From: Membranipora membranacea
Lineage: Eukaryota > Bryozoa > Gymnolaemata > Cheilostomatida > Membraniporidae
DNA length: 64,000 nt
Assembly (NCBI GenBank): GCA_914767715.1
Contig: OU612075.1
Location: 19,654,001-19,718,000 of the forward strand
Direction of reading: 5' to 3'
The notes beneath the pieces were generated by a model, which saw only the letters and a list, made by a program, of their open reading frames with translations, did not search any database and was not told the origin of the DNA. Positions 1-12,900 of the stretch are shown here, piece after piece. Both the position numbers and the translations under genes were made by a program. Each line of letters begins with the position of its first letter. The first letter of the stretch is position 1.

Positions 1-107
1 GTATTATGCATGTAGGATAAGCTTCCCAGCCACTCTTACTACTTTATCAAGTTGTTGTCCTTTCGAAATAACACAAAACAGTGACCTTTGAATGTTAAAA
101 TTACTTT

Positions 108-273
108 CTAACTCTCTAACATTTTAGTAATTGTTTCTTTTTGCAAAACAGTCTCTGTGGACAAAAATTCCTTTTGTGACAAGTGCTCCTGCATTATGGC
201 TGAAATGTTCCATATTGAATTCTTGATTTCACAATCATTGTGAAAATTTCCCTCCTTTGAGAGAGGGCGGGAG
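108..273 (-). CDS. candidate terminal exon, unknown protein
   Basis: A minus-strand reading frame follows an AG acceptor at 274-275 and runs 55 codons to a stop. The peptide is hydrophilic, rich in Glu, Gln, Lys and Ser, and could form a short helix. I do not recognise it. It lies past the 3' end of the receptor-like gene, so it would belong to another transcript whose other exons are not visible. The acceptor and open frame are the only support. Confidence 0.22.
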
Positions 274-480
274 CTGTTAGGTGAAAACTTTGACAGGATA
301 ATCAATAATCAATAATCAATCAATAATCAAGTTCTATATCATCAATGACACTACCCAAATAATATGTGGCTGGTTGGCAGATGTTGCTGGGTGTAGGTCT
401 ATTCACATGTTTTATTGACATAAATTATCATGACTTAAAAAGTTAAAATTCGATAATTGCCTCCAAATATGCAATAACAG

Positions 481-683
481 GTAGACAAGAGATAAATGTA
501 ACACCTCTAAGTTCATCTGAGGTCGAAAACAGCAACAATAATTCTTTGTCTTCGCTTGGTTGTCAATCATTCAAAATAGATGATGATGATGAGATCGAAA
601 AAACTTTACTTGAAGTCTGTGATAGAATCACAGGAGTGAGTCAGTTATATCCCGCAGCTAACAGCAATGATAAACAATTGAGG
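481..683 (+). CDS. candidate internal exon, unknown protein
   Basis: A 203-base plus-strand segment is open in one frame between an AG acceptor (ends 480) and a GTAAGT donor (684). It enters in phase 1 and leaves in phase 0, giving 67 codons. The peptide is polar, with an Asn/Ser-rich stretch and an acidic DDDDE cluster, followed by a helix-like part around LLEVCDRITG. There is no start codon. I do not recognise the family. It is antisense to the region just downstream of the last exon of the minus-strand receptor-like gene. Confidence 0.35.
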
Positions 684-753
684 GTAAGTTAAATTAGTTA
701 AAAAGTTAAAATTAGATTCTTGTATTGTTATTTCAGGTAAAGGACATGTGTTA

Positions 754-908
754 TTAAATGCAAATACTTAGATGAAGGTAGTATGATGTGAGGGCCAGAA
801 TGAATATAAGGGCTGAGTAGGATTCGCTGGCAGATGTTCCTATGCTGATCAGATTACCAGTATCACTTCCAGTATCAGTAAATGCAGCAAGAGCTGGAAA
901 TATTGGCT
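754..908 (-). CDS. receptor-like gene terminal exon, GPI-signal-like tail
   Basis: It enters in phase 1, matching the EGF 3 exon, and runs 51 codons including the stop. The residues are a Thr/Ser/Gly-rich stalk, small residues (GTSASES) suited to a GPI omega site, then a hydrophobic tail (ALIFILALTSYYLHL) ending at SICI with no basic cytoplasmic segment. A short-tailed membrane anchor is the alternative. An AATAAA-like signal on the minus strand lies near 411-416. Confidence 0.5.
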
Positions 909-3900
909 CTAGAAATATATGATAAGAGAGATTTACGAAATTATTATGGTGAGGGTGGAAGCAAATGCAGTTTATCTTTGAAACGCTTGTATGCCTGTTT
1001 GTCATTATAATGAAAGCTTGATATACATTGCACAAGCCACATTGATCTTATAAGCCAGGGATATTTCTATATTTGAAATAAATCATTTATAGTTGAATTA
1101 ATATGGGGTGTTAACCGAAGTAGATCAATGATAATATCAGCTTCTATAGGACACTGAGATTGTATATTCAAGCAAGCACTCACCAATTATGTTGAGAGCT
1201 GGAAAGAAAGAAGAAAAAATGTATAGAAAACTTCAGTTTGTTAAGACCAAAAAAAGGAGTGACCAGCACATGAAAGTGTTGTTTTAATTTAGATCACTCA
1301 ATCTGTAAGATTCACAAAACTATTTGCATTTGAGTCCATTATTCAACTTCAACAAGCATTTATTTTGCATACTGATTCAGCACTATCCTACATAATTGAC
1401 ATGTTAGTATAGTCTTTACAACAATAGATTGTGGCCTTAGGATACCAAACAGCCTTGACTTAAATTCGATTATCAGCTGCCTGAACAAAGAAAAGATAAT
1501 ATTATTTTTAAAGAATCGTTTTCTTTTTTAAATTCTTTGATTCTCTTCAAAGTAATGCAAAATGTGATGGGAACACCTGGTCATGGATTTCTCTTCTATC
1601 TCTAAATTCCAAACTGGGATTCTTTTCAAATTAACAATAAATTTTTTGATTGATCAAGGCCAGATGATTTCAGCTGTTAAAACAAAAAATAATAAAAAAA
1701 TAATGATACAATGGAAACATGGGTAGATCTCAAAGCAACTTACGTTCAGTGCAATTTCTTCCTCCCCATTTATAGTTACATATACATGTATAATTACCAT
1801 CAGTGTTTGAACAGATTCCATAGAGACAAGGCAAATGTCTACAGGGATTCGCATCAATTCCTGCAAGGAAACCAGAATAACTAAATTTTTTTCATTAAAA
1901 ATATCATAGGAATTATTTGAGCAAAATAATTTTTAGGAAGATACCAATATATTCCCATTGCTTTAGTACACTGTGGCAACTCATCATTATGCTGAATTCT
2001 GTTTATTTCCAAATCTTAACCCGGTTTTTGAAAATCTGTTCAAGTAATTTATCTAAGAAACAAATTTTACAACATGATATGTGATACAGAGGACGGAGGA
2101 CAAAAGTAGCTAGCCTGTAATCTGCAATGGCAATCTGAGTTTACATTTGCCATCGAATGTGGTGATATTCTTTCTTTCAAGTGGTGTGATTCAATTCAAA
2201 GAGAATAGTGATGATCTCAATTCTACCAACAGAACTTCTTTTCTATTCATAAGTACAAGCAATCCTGATCAAATCAAGTAAAAGTAATCTAGTTGACCGA
2301 AAAGCTGCCCTAGCTGCTAAGGCTACTACCACTGGAATCAAGCAGTTATTCATAGCCATAATATATCTGGGGCTCAATTTTTTTAGAAGGACATACTCAT
2401 TACAATTTTAACATCTGAACATGCTTAATCACTGAACTTCAAATCTGACAGGCCCTCAAATTCTAAAATTTGTCATACTACCTACTTCTTAATTATCTGT
2501 TGAATTGTTTTTGTTTTTAATAATATCTATTTTTGTCTATTATAAGATGATTGATTGATTGGTTAATTGAGCCATCATACAACTGAAATAAATTACCAAA
2601 TCAATAGTATTTCTAATGAAAACCTCTGATTTTGCTTGTTGCACTTGTACACACTTTCTTAAGTTTTCAAGCTCAAAAACAAGAACCGAACTTTAAATTC
2701 TTATTCTTTGTTCCATATAATTCCATCAAAATGTGCAATGCCAGAAAAATCAACTAACTATCTACATGGTATATGACACCTCCAATTGAAAGGATGAAAG
2801 TTCATTATTTCTGAATAAAACACTCAATGCAGGAAATTTGGATCATGCTTGATCTAGTTCTGAAGTTTCAGACAGAACTCAGCAAAAAATCATGATATTC
2901 TTAAAAATCACTATCTGTGCAAATGTTTAGCTTAAATTTTTGAATGTGATGTTTCCTTTACTCTTTAATACTGTATGATAAACAAATAGCTGAAAATCTG
3001 TCTCGCTGTCACAAACGCAAACGGCAGAGCTCGGTTTAACATGATTGAGCGCTGCGGTTACACATCAATGTGCTGCATAGAACTTCAGGATTGTTTCTTT
3101 CCTTGCAATGTTCAACAGCGACCAAAATTAGATGGAAAGCTGAATCCTTCAATGCCAAAAATGCTGCTTCACTCATCATTCATCCAAACTTGACCACATT
3201 CTAACTACTATAAATATACCATGCTGTCATCTTCACTTACGAAAGCTGAGTCTGAAAAACCTCTCATAGGTAATATCGTCAGAGACCAAAACCTCCGTAC
3301 TGGTTAGCCACATTGCAGTCCGCGGTTTAGCCCATTGACATGTTTCTGCACGATTCCTGCATATCTGCACCTTATTCCCTGGAAAAAGTGCAAGTCAAGT
3401 ATTATAATAACAGTTAGAATTCTAAGTCATGGTCAACAGTAATTATTCTCATTACTAGTTAAACTCAGGTATGCTTAGAATTGACTCAAATTGTGATCAA
3501 ATTTGAGTAGAATATTTTACACATAATATTATTTCCAGATGGATTTGTACTCTCTTCCCCCACAGTCCATCAAACTCATGTGTCAAATCACAAGGAACCA
3601 TGTATAGTATCATCACAAAATGGAGGTAAACCATCCAAAAAATGGATAGTCATCAGAGAAAACCTGCACCTACCACTAGTTATATTGAATACTATTATCT
3701 CTCCTCTTGAATTGTCTATTAAGAGTAGTAATTCACTGAATTCGGGGTTCACTTCGATGGATGGGGTGTGTCCAGGCATAAGCTTCTGATTAGTGTCATA
3801 GTTGTGAGTTGCCTCTCTATCTATTTGTGATTCTGGTGAGAGATAACTTGAGATCGGCATAAGGCTGGAAAAAATAATACCATAACATTACATAAATTTT

Positions 3901-6900
3901 ATAAGTTAAATATAAACAATTAAAAAATCGGGACTGCTAGTTTGCGTATTGAAAAGTGAATAGGTCCGCGTTAAACAGAGTGCAATAATTGAACGTAAAC
4001 AATTAGCTTACTGAATGAAAGGAGTGCTCAGTTTAATTTCATAACAAAGTAACATGAAAGTGATCGATATTAGTCAAACCATTACAAATAGCCATCAGTC
4101 ATCCAACTCATGCAGTAAATGTAATGAAACTATTATGTCTTGAAAGCATGTGGCCAACATAGGATTACAGGGTTTCTAATCATCATGCAAACCTACGCTA
4201 CATTCATTTCTAACTTGATAGTGTGTGATGAAGTGGTTCAAAGGATAATGCAGATTGTTATTAGATAGAGCTAGCAGAGATAATGGTTTGCTCACCTTGC
4301 GATTCTTTGAACCAGTGGTTTGTGTGCATTGTTATTGAAGATCATATACGAAAAGTCATAAAACGTTATTCCTACCAATAAAAACCAGGTCATGTTTATA
4401 AATGATGACAATAATACTTAGAGCAAACATCTTTCTTAAAACTTATAGGTCAGCGAGGTAGTGACTGTAAGTTGCCCGCTGGCTATTTTGGACAATTTTC
4501 GCTAACATCATATTATTGTTATCCGATATCTATCTTTCTAATTTAGGCACAATATAGAAAGAAATATTGAGCATTATTCATTGTCAATTTATGAACCAGT
4601 TTGCTTCAGAGTTGTTTATACATTCCTATTGTTAACCTCAGGAGATATAATCCATGCTTGTTTGACAAGAGTGAGCTTTGTCATAATTGAAAGAAAAAGG
4701 GAATTGCAAGATACAGTAAAATCATACCGTATGCTGTAGAGTGGAAAACATGTTGTTGGAATATCGATCGTTTCTTTGTCAGCGGTCCAGATAAAGGTAT
4801 GTCAGGGAGCCATATAGAAGTGTAGAAACTGAACTGCGGTGGAGAAACTACCTGTCTTACCCAAGCGTGACCCCCTTCTTGTGCAATTTCCCATGGATAA
4901 ACATAAATACCCTAAAAACATAACCACATACATTTACTCAGTAAGATGTAACTTCTATAATGATGACCTTCAAACTGCTGCTTCTTTAAACTGGTTTCCC
5001 ATTCCAATTGATGATTGTGGACACTGATCATGGAGACTCTCGAAAAGATGAGGGCAGATCATAAAACTAAGACTAGTCTAGCCGATGATCAATCATATGT
5101 GAACATCTAACCCATTAGATTGCAAATCCAGAAATTCAGTTTCATAGTCTTAATCTAATTTCTGAATTTATCTGGTTGGTTCCAAAAATAAATGGGTAGT
5201 GCAAACGTGGGAGTTGCTAGGGGTCGGTAATCAGAGGTCTAGTATAGACAAGGCCTTAATTGTATTATGCAATACTATGACTCATAATGCAATGCATTCA
5301 CAATTTGTCTTTTCGTATACAATAGAAGGCTTTGTTTCATATAATTTAAAACGATAGGGAAGGCTTTCCCATGCTATAGCTTTTCCATGATTGTATATCT
5401 TAAACACTTCACTAGTCATCGAGCATCCGAACTGAGCACATCGTAACCAAAGGCACTACCTCTTATTGTAAGTGCATTTTCAATATTTTATATTTTCTAC
5501 AAACATGTATTGTATAAAGGCAGGCAAATATGTCTTGTATTGTTATCATGGCTTGTACCAAATGTAAATGCATTATCACATTTATCATTGCTGCTGATTC
5601 TTACCGAACATTGTGTCAATTACTTCTGTGTACAAATTAGCATTATTATCAATCACAGTTTTTTTAACTAATTTATGACCTATCATGATAATGGTCTTGT
5701 GTATCGTACTTAACCATACCTAACTGCAGTATATCCTTTTAGTTCTGTATTTTTTATTTTTGCAGCTACCAGTTTTTTAACCCACACTTACGTACATTCG
5801 ATATCATCTCGTATACATGTATATTGAGCATGGCAGAATGTAATACAATACAATTACAATTACAATCAAATTATTATTTCAGTTGATTGTATCAGGACTT
5901 GTCTTAAAGCCCACTATCTCTATTATATTGGATTGCTAAACCATCCCCCTTTAATGTTTGAGTTTATAGTTCTAGGCATTTATATTTTTTTTTGTTTCAA
6001 AGAGAGTTAGATACTATATTTTGTCAACATAATTTGCGTTGCTATTACTATGGTGTATCCATAGATTCCTTCCTTTTTCTCTCATATACGCTAAATCCTC
6101 ATAATTATCATTTGTATCCTTTTCACAGGATTATAACAGTTACACAGTCACAATAAATTACACTGCTAATTATTCTACTGCGTGAGTCATGGGATATTCA
6201 ATTGACAATCCCAATACAGGTAGCTTGGTACTTTTACAGCTTTATTCATTGATCGATAGAATCCTGTTTATTAGGTTAGTCTCTTCATTTTAGTTTATTA
6301 CATAGACTTAAGAATAAACCTAGGCAGAACAGTATATAGAGCATCAGCATTGAGGCACTGATTCATTCAATTGATGGTGGCATTACGACATTGAATTGTG
6401 TAGTAGCATTGGTGTTGTAGCTTATATACCAGGGTTTCACTCATGACTCAATCAGTTTTGATCAACATTGATGAGGCCTTCAACTAAAACCATGACTGCC
6501 GTTTGCGAATCGATTTAATATTCGTTCATTGCTATTACACAATCCAATGTAAGTATCACCACGAACGACCTTACATGCCTAACTTTAGCTGTATATTCAA
6601 CAAATTATTATCAAATCCGATATAACCAAGTGATACTAAAAAAAATCAGGGGGGGGTCTTTGGGTAAAAATAAAACCATATATCTTTGATCTTGCATTGC
6701 GATTGTTCTCATGCTACAAAATGAAGAAATTAAAGACACTGCGATGTCTCTTACCAGAGCAAAATTTCCTTTGTTTTACAATTGCTGACTCACTGTGCAA
6801 GAAGGTGTTCATGTGGGGTCATAAAAATAGTATTATTATTTAACTTGACAAGGTTCATTTAAAACATTCTTATGTGGGATCTGCAAATTAATTGTTGTTA

Positions 6901-9900
6901 CATGGCATAACAAGAACACTTCATGAAGGAGATTCATAAGTGATTGTTTCTGGATAGACATGAGTCTCATAAACTCATAAAACAGTAGGATGTCAGGGTA
7001 CCTTGGTGAGGTAACCTTCTCACCATTAGTTTAAAGCGTTAAGTAAAGCAAAAAACAACCAATGTTTATTTGAAAGTTATTTCATAGCCATGAGAAAAAA
7101 TTCTCACACAAGGATATTACCAGAGGATATAACCCATTGTTAAGTGGGAAAACCAAATGACTTAAAGGTCCTAGGCTCTACATTATGTTATCTCCTCTGT
7201 TAAGATATATTCGACTAGGCTACCTTTGACCAATAGGATTTTGTGATATTTTCTGATGTACGTATAGCAGCCTGGTAACTGCATACTGTTAAACTGTTAC
7301 TGGATCATCATTCAAGTGTTGTTTGGCGTAGGGGAGATACCACACTCTAGCTAGACTGTTCTAGACAAATCAGTTACAACATACAATAAAATCCTTGCAC
7401 TAGTAAATTTATTCATTGCTCTAGTATAAACTTTGAAAAGCAACAATGGTTATTATTTATTTCCGAAAAAACTTTTAACTATGCTTAGAAGGTGAGAAGG
7501 TCACAGAGCTTCCCTGAGTTACTAATCTTATACAAGTCTCCTTGCAATTCTTTGGTCAGTTCATCCTATCCTTACATTACAGATTGAAGAGAAAACTACC
7601 ATTAAACTGGAAACCTAGTTCATGCATTGACGGCTATCATCAGGACTGTATATGGAGTCATTGAAACAAAATAGCTGCAAAATGTTGTACGTCTACATCA
7701 TAATAATGGTAAAGGCGATAGGGGTATAAATATCCATACAATATTGTATTACAAGGTGTGTTTTTTTATGCACAATGGAAAATTTTCATCAAGCAGCAGC
7801 AAAGCTACAGAAATAGGCTGCTACCGGTGCATATGTGCTGAAAGAAACTTTATACTATTTTACTCAAAATATCCTATACATTTTCTCAAATCTACAGCCT
7901 ATTGGGTGATTCTGAAATCGTGTATCAGGCTTTTTATGCACATATTAGTATTCACTAAGTGAACCAAATGAATGACCAAACAAAATTGGTCTTCAGAGTA
8001 TGGCAAAACAATCATCTTTATTTTTGAGACATGGTTGTTTGGTGGGCTGAATGTTCAACTTCAACAATGATCAATTGTGAGTTAATTACCTAATTTCCAA
8101 TAATGTGTCATGGATATCCAATAGCATACTTGGCAATTAGGATGCTGCTTAATCGATTTTGTAGACTGTCTAGTTATTTCAAAATTCTGTTACCGCTGTA
8201 CAGCACAATGTGAAAAAAACTAACAACGGTTAAACACCACATCGTAAACTCACAAATTCGCCTGAGAACACAAAGTAGCTTTGTACGTCTCCTAATTTTT
8301 CAATCATTGTCATGCCAGATACTGCTGTGCGAGTACCGAAATGAGTCAATGTCAATGTCCCGTTTCCACATCGCCCTTCACCTACAGTCACATATAATAT
8401 ACACGCTTAACGGAAAATGTAAAATTAAGTGAAGTGGAACAAGCTGGCAAACATAAGTATACAGTCTCCCAGTTTGTAACATTTTCATTCTGAAAAACAA
8501 AAATTCACAATCTGTACTCAAGCTTGGTGTATCTGACAAAGTGTGAGTAAAGTTTTCATAACAAATGAATTATTTATATTTGTTAAACCACATGTTTTTT
8601 CAGGATATTTATATCCCCTTTCTCTGTTTTCCTCTCTGGAGGCTTCACATCATTTAGTGAGGTTTTGGCCAGGATTATGACTTTACTTCACTCAAAAGAA
8701 ACGCTAAAGAACCCACCTATCCAAGTAATTACTTGCAGAGTTTCAAGGTTTATCCTTCGTGCACATGAACGGGATTCAACGAAATGCAAAAATTTTCCTC
8801 CAAGCTGCTGGTATCCGTGCATTGGAGCCACCATGTGAGCAGCTGTATGAGTACCATCATTGAACTTCTGATAGTTTTTAGATCTATGCAGGTTTCCAGC
8901 AAGCGCTAAAATCAATGCAAGTAGAGACACTCAGACAACACCGCTGATACTGGCATCCACTCTGACCCATTGTCTAAAGCCTCATCTTCAGGTAAAATTC
9001 AGAAGATATGTGAAAGTCCACACAACAGGAACGACTGCTCAAAAATAGTTGGCCAAACTCAACAAACAAACATTATTTGTTGGGTTAAATCTTCATTCAT
9101 TGGGTATGCATTTATAATAATAATATTATATATACCATAAAAAGCCAGCTACAACAGTTGAATTTGATCACTTCTTACCACTGTTGAAGACACTTTAAAT
9201 GCATACCCAATGAATAAAGAGGACACAGAGCCCTTTTTTGTCTGCTCAGGAGGCTGACTATTGCTTTGTGAGGCTCTCATGCTCCCATTATGGATTTCCA
9301 AACATGCCTGAGTTACTTAACTTACTGATAGTACCATAGCACTGTTGTTTTCAATTTACTTTTTACAGTCCAAAAATCAACTTCATTTCATGGTCAGCCA
9401 TCCGCCCTTCATTGATTTAATGACAAGAAACTGATGCACTGCAAGGTTAAGGAGGTCTTTTCTTACCAACAAAACCCAAGTGCCAATGCAAGTGTCCAAA
9501 AACAAAGTATCCAATAGCGCCCTCTCCATCCGTATCCAGTGAACCTGTTAAACCAACAATTAGCACTGATGGTTCATCCAGCTTCTTCTACAAGATGAAA
9601 AGACAAAAAACTCTCAAGCTCTACAAAAACATCAAATCCATTATTCTTGTCTTATTGCCCGTCATGAGTTTCATTGTTATATCCTCACATTTTGCCGAGA
9701 CATGCTTCCTTGCTTCATGATTGCTGATTTCATGTTCAATGTGTGCAACATACCATCAGAAAACCTTCTCCGATCCTAGCTGACTTTTCAACAAGGTCAT
9801 TTCCATATATAAGGGACCTTTGATTTAGATATCCTATCACTAGCTTATCCCTGAGAACAAAAAAATATTAAGTTATCAAGTCTGCTTCATGAGATATGTG

Positions 9901-12900
9901 ACTCTGATTGGCTTGAGAATAATATGGATGTTGTTAAAAATGCAATAGGAAATAATCTCAGCAATGGAACACAAAATACAAAGGATGGTTTTCAAACCTC
10001 ACATATTGAATAATTAACCAATGATATTACAATAAGTGAGATGAATTCAAGGTTTTGCTATAATTCTTGTTAATTATTTTGACTTTTTTAATGGTTTTCA
10101 GTTTAATTTAAAATTTTGGTATAGATTGATTTTCTGCATGTGGCCCAATTTCAACAGAATTCTTTCAAAAAAATGACTGAAAACTTTTGATTGATCACTG
10201 TGACTTCTCACCTGATAGTACAGGTGTCTCCTCTCCACCCTGAGTTACATATACAAGTGAATCTATTGGTGTCCCACCATTGCTGCATAGCCCCACGACT
10301 ATTGCATTTATTGCTACTGGAGATGACTGTAAAAAGGCATAATTGTCAAACCAGAGGTTTAATGTAAATAATGAATAAAAATGCTTTGACTGGAAAGCTT
10401 TGGGTTTTAATCACCAAAGATGGATAATTTAATATCAACACTTGATATCAAATCTTCCAAGTGATTTACACAAGTGGTCAGAACATAAGCCAACAAATGA
10501 TCTGCTACAACACAGAGTTCTGCTGTTGATAGGTTATGAATTTAAAAAAACATACAAAAAGGGTATAGAAACACTGTATCAGGCTGAGCCTAAACAAGAG
10601 ATGACACAATTTTTCTGAGTCTTCCAAGACCCTTGCCCCCTACCCGGACAGTTTTGGGGTATATATGTTTAATTGCTTATTTACGATACCTCGTTAATTT
10701 AATCATAATTTTGAATCATTGATGATGAAAAATATACTAAGTCAAACATTCTTACGGATAGCTGATCAAAGTATAAAAATCAACAACATCTGAACAATAT
10801 ACGCTACTGACTTAGAATCATCTCAGTATGAGCTGATATTAATTTTGCTGGCACAGTACTAGCATAAAATAACTTACGCTGATCACAATTTGGCCCATCA
10901 TAGCCCATGGCGCATATGCAATGGACATCTCCCGACCCTGAATCATAACAATTGGGTCCACCAGGGGCGTCCAAACACTGACTACATTTCTGGTCAAACA
11001 GCTGAATATTTTGGTTGACTAAAGACAATTAAAAATTAATAAAAAATATTACACAATACATTTCAAATTTTTTTTTGTTTGTTTGGCTGCGTTCAAGGTA
11101 TCTATGATTACCACAGCACCATAATAGATATAAAACATAACATTCTATTCAAATTACTAAATAAGCTCAACAATGGCCTCAAGGGATTTTGACTCTTTAC
11201 TTGCTAGCAATTTATAATTAAATTCATTAGAACAGGCTAAGGGAAATCTCCATTTAGGGTTGTGAAAAAATAGACTTCTGTTTTCATGTTTTTGCTCGAA
11301 CTGAACCTTGTCATAAACAAGATCTGGCATAGTATTGTAATTGTCCCCTGTACAAAACATCACCAAGCCACTAAAAATGTTGTAGACTGTCCAGGGAAAA
11401 CTTAATAACAGGGATAGGCCTATTTTAACAACCCCCCCCCTCCAAATTGTAAAATATATCCTCTATTGTTAACCGCCCAATCCTATGATGTAGTGTTCCC
11501 CCTAAATTTGACTGTCCCATCCTGCACATCCACACCTATGACGTATGTATGCAGTTTATGATAGGGGGAAAGCTTTCAATAGGCATTTTCTTATCATAAA
11601 CTGTCCCCAGGGCTGTTCAAGTATTTTACAGTGATTATTTATTCCTTGGGACAGTTTACAAAACAACACGGGCATGGAAAAATTGCCTTCAGGACAGATT
11701 CACAGTCATGACATAGATACACTGATGTATATTCATAGAAATGGGGAACAAATTCTTAATCTGAGGCCTGAACAAACATGTGGCAAATATATGTACGATG
11801 GCTGGAAACAATTTTACAACTTTGCTTGGTCCAAAAGTTGCTACATCCTACCACTTGTAGATATTTGTCAGGTAGCTTGCCTGAATGTTTAGATAGTTAG
11901 TGGGATGTGAGCCAATGCATAATGTAAAAGCTGAAAGCATTTTAGCTTCATCAATAAATTAGTTTCACCATCTTACCAACTGATGAAATTTCTCCATTTA
12001 TAGTCATAGTTCATATCCATGCATAAATACAATGAATAATTGTCAAAACAAACATAGGCTTGAAACAAAAGTTCTAGGCTGCCCGTAAAACTAGAAACTC
12101 TGATCTGCTTTCAATAAACTGCTGGTTGCAATAGTAGCATACAGTCTCTGAAATATGACTATCGACTGCTTATGATATGCGTTATATACAATAAATTCAA
12201 CATACTGAATGTTATATCATGGATCCTCCATGACAATATATCCACTGCAAGAGCAGCCAGGATTTCCCCTCCCATCCACATTGTGCTCCTCAACCTGTTG
12301 AATCTACACCTGAAAGGACTCTCATTTGTAATAATATAACCACGGGTGGATTTGCAGTATTTCTTAACATTACCTGAAACAAAAACAAGATTATGTGCGA
12401 AACATGGAACCAATTTCCTGAGTCCTTAGATTTAACAGTCAAAGACGAATGGACAATGTTTTACCATTGTCAGTGTTGGCTATAAAAAATGCCCCTTGAT
12501 CGTGATCAGTGATCATCAGAAGTTCTTTATAATGTGGATGTTGTGAAACATGACCATTCCCCGCTCCCATATACAGAGTTGAGCTTGTTATTCTGTGAAC
12601 GGCTCCAGAATCAGCACCATTCTTTCTCAAGCTACAATATAAACCAAATCGATAATGAGATGAAAAAGTCAGGCTGTCAACCAAACTGCTAGTGAAATGA
12701 TAGAATAATTTGACACCGTTACAACGAATCTCAATCGCTGAATATTATGAAAATATTGCTAGACCTGGCATAGGTTCTGTTCCATTCTGACCATCACATT
12801 TGATATCTGAATGCTCTATTCCTGAATGTAATATGATGCAAACGGGAACAGGAATGAGTCCTCAATTAGTCTATGCACTTTGCAGGATATGCTTGGATTT

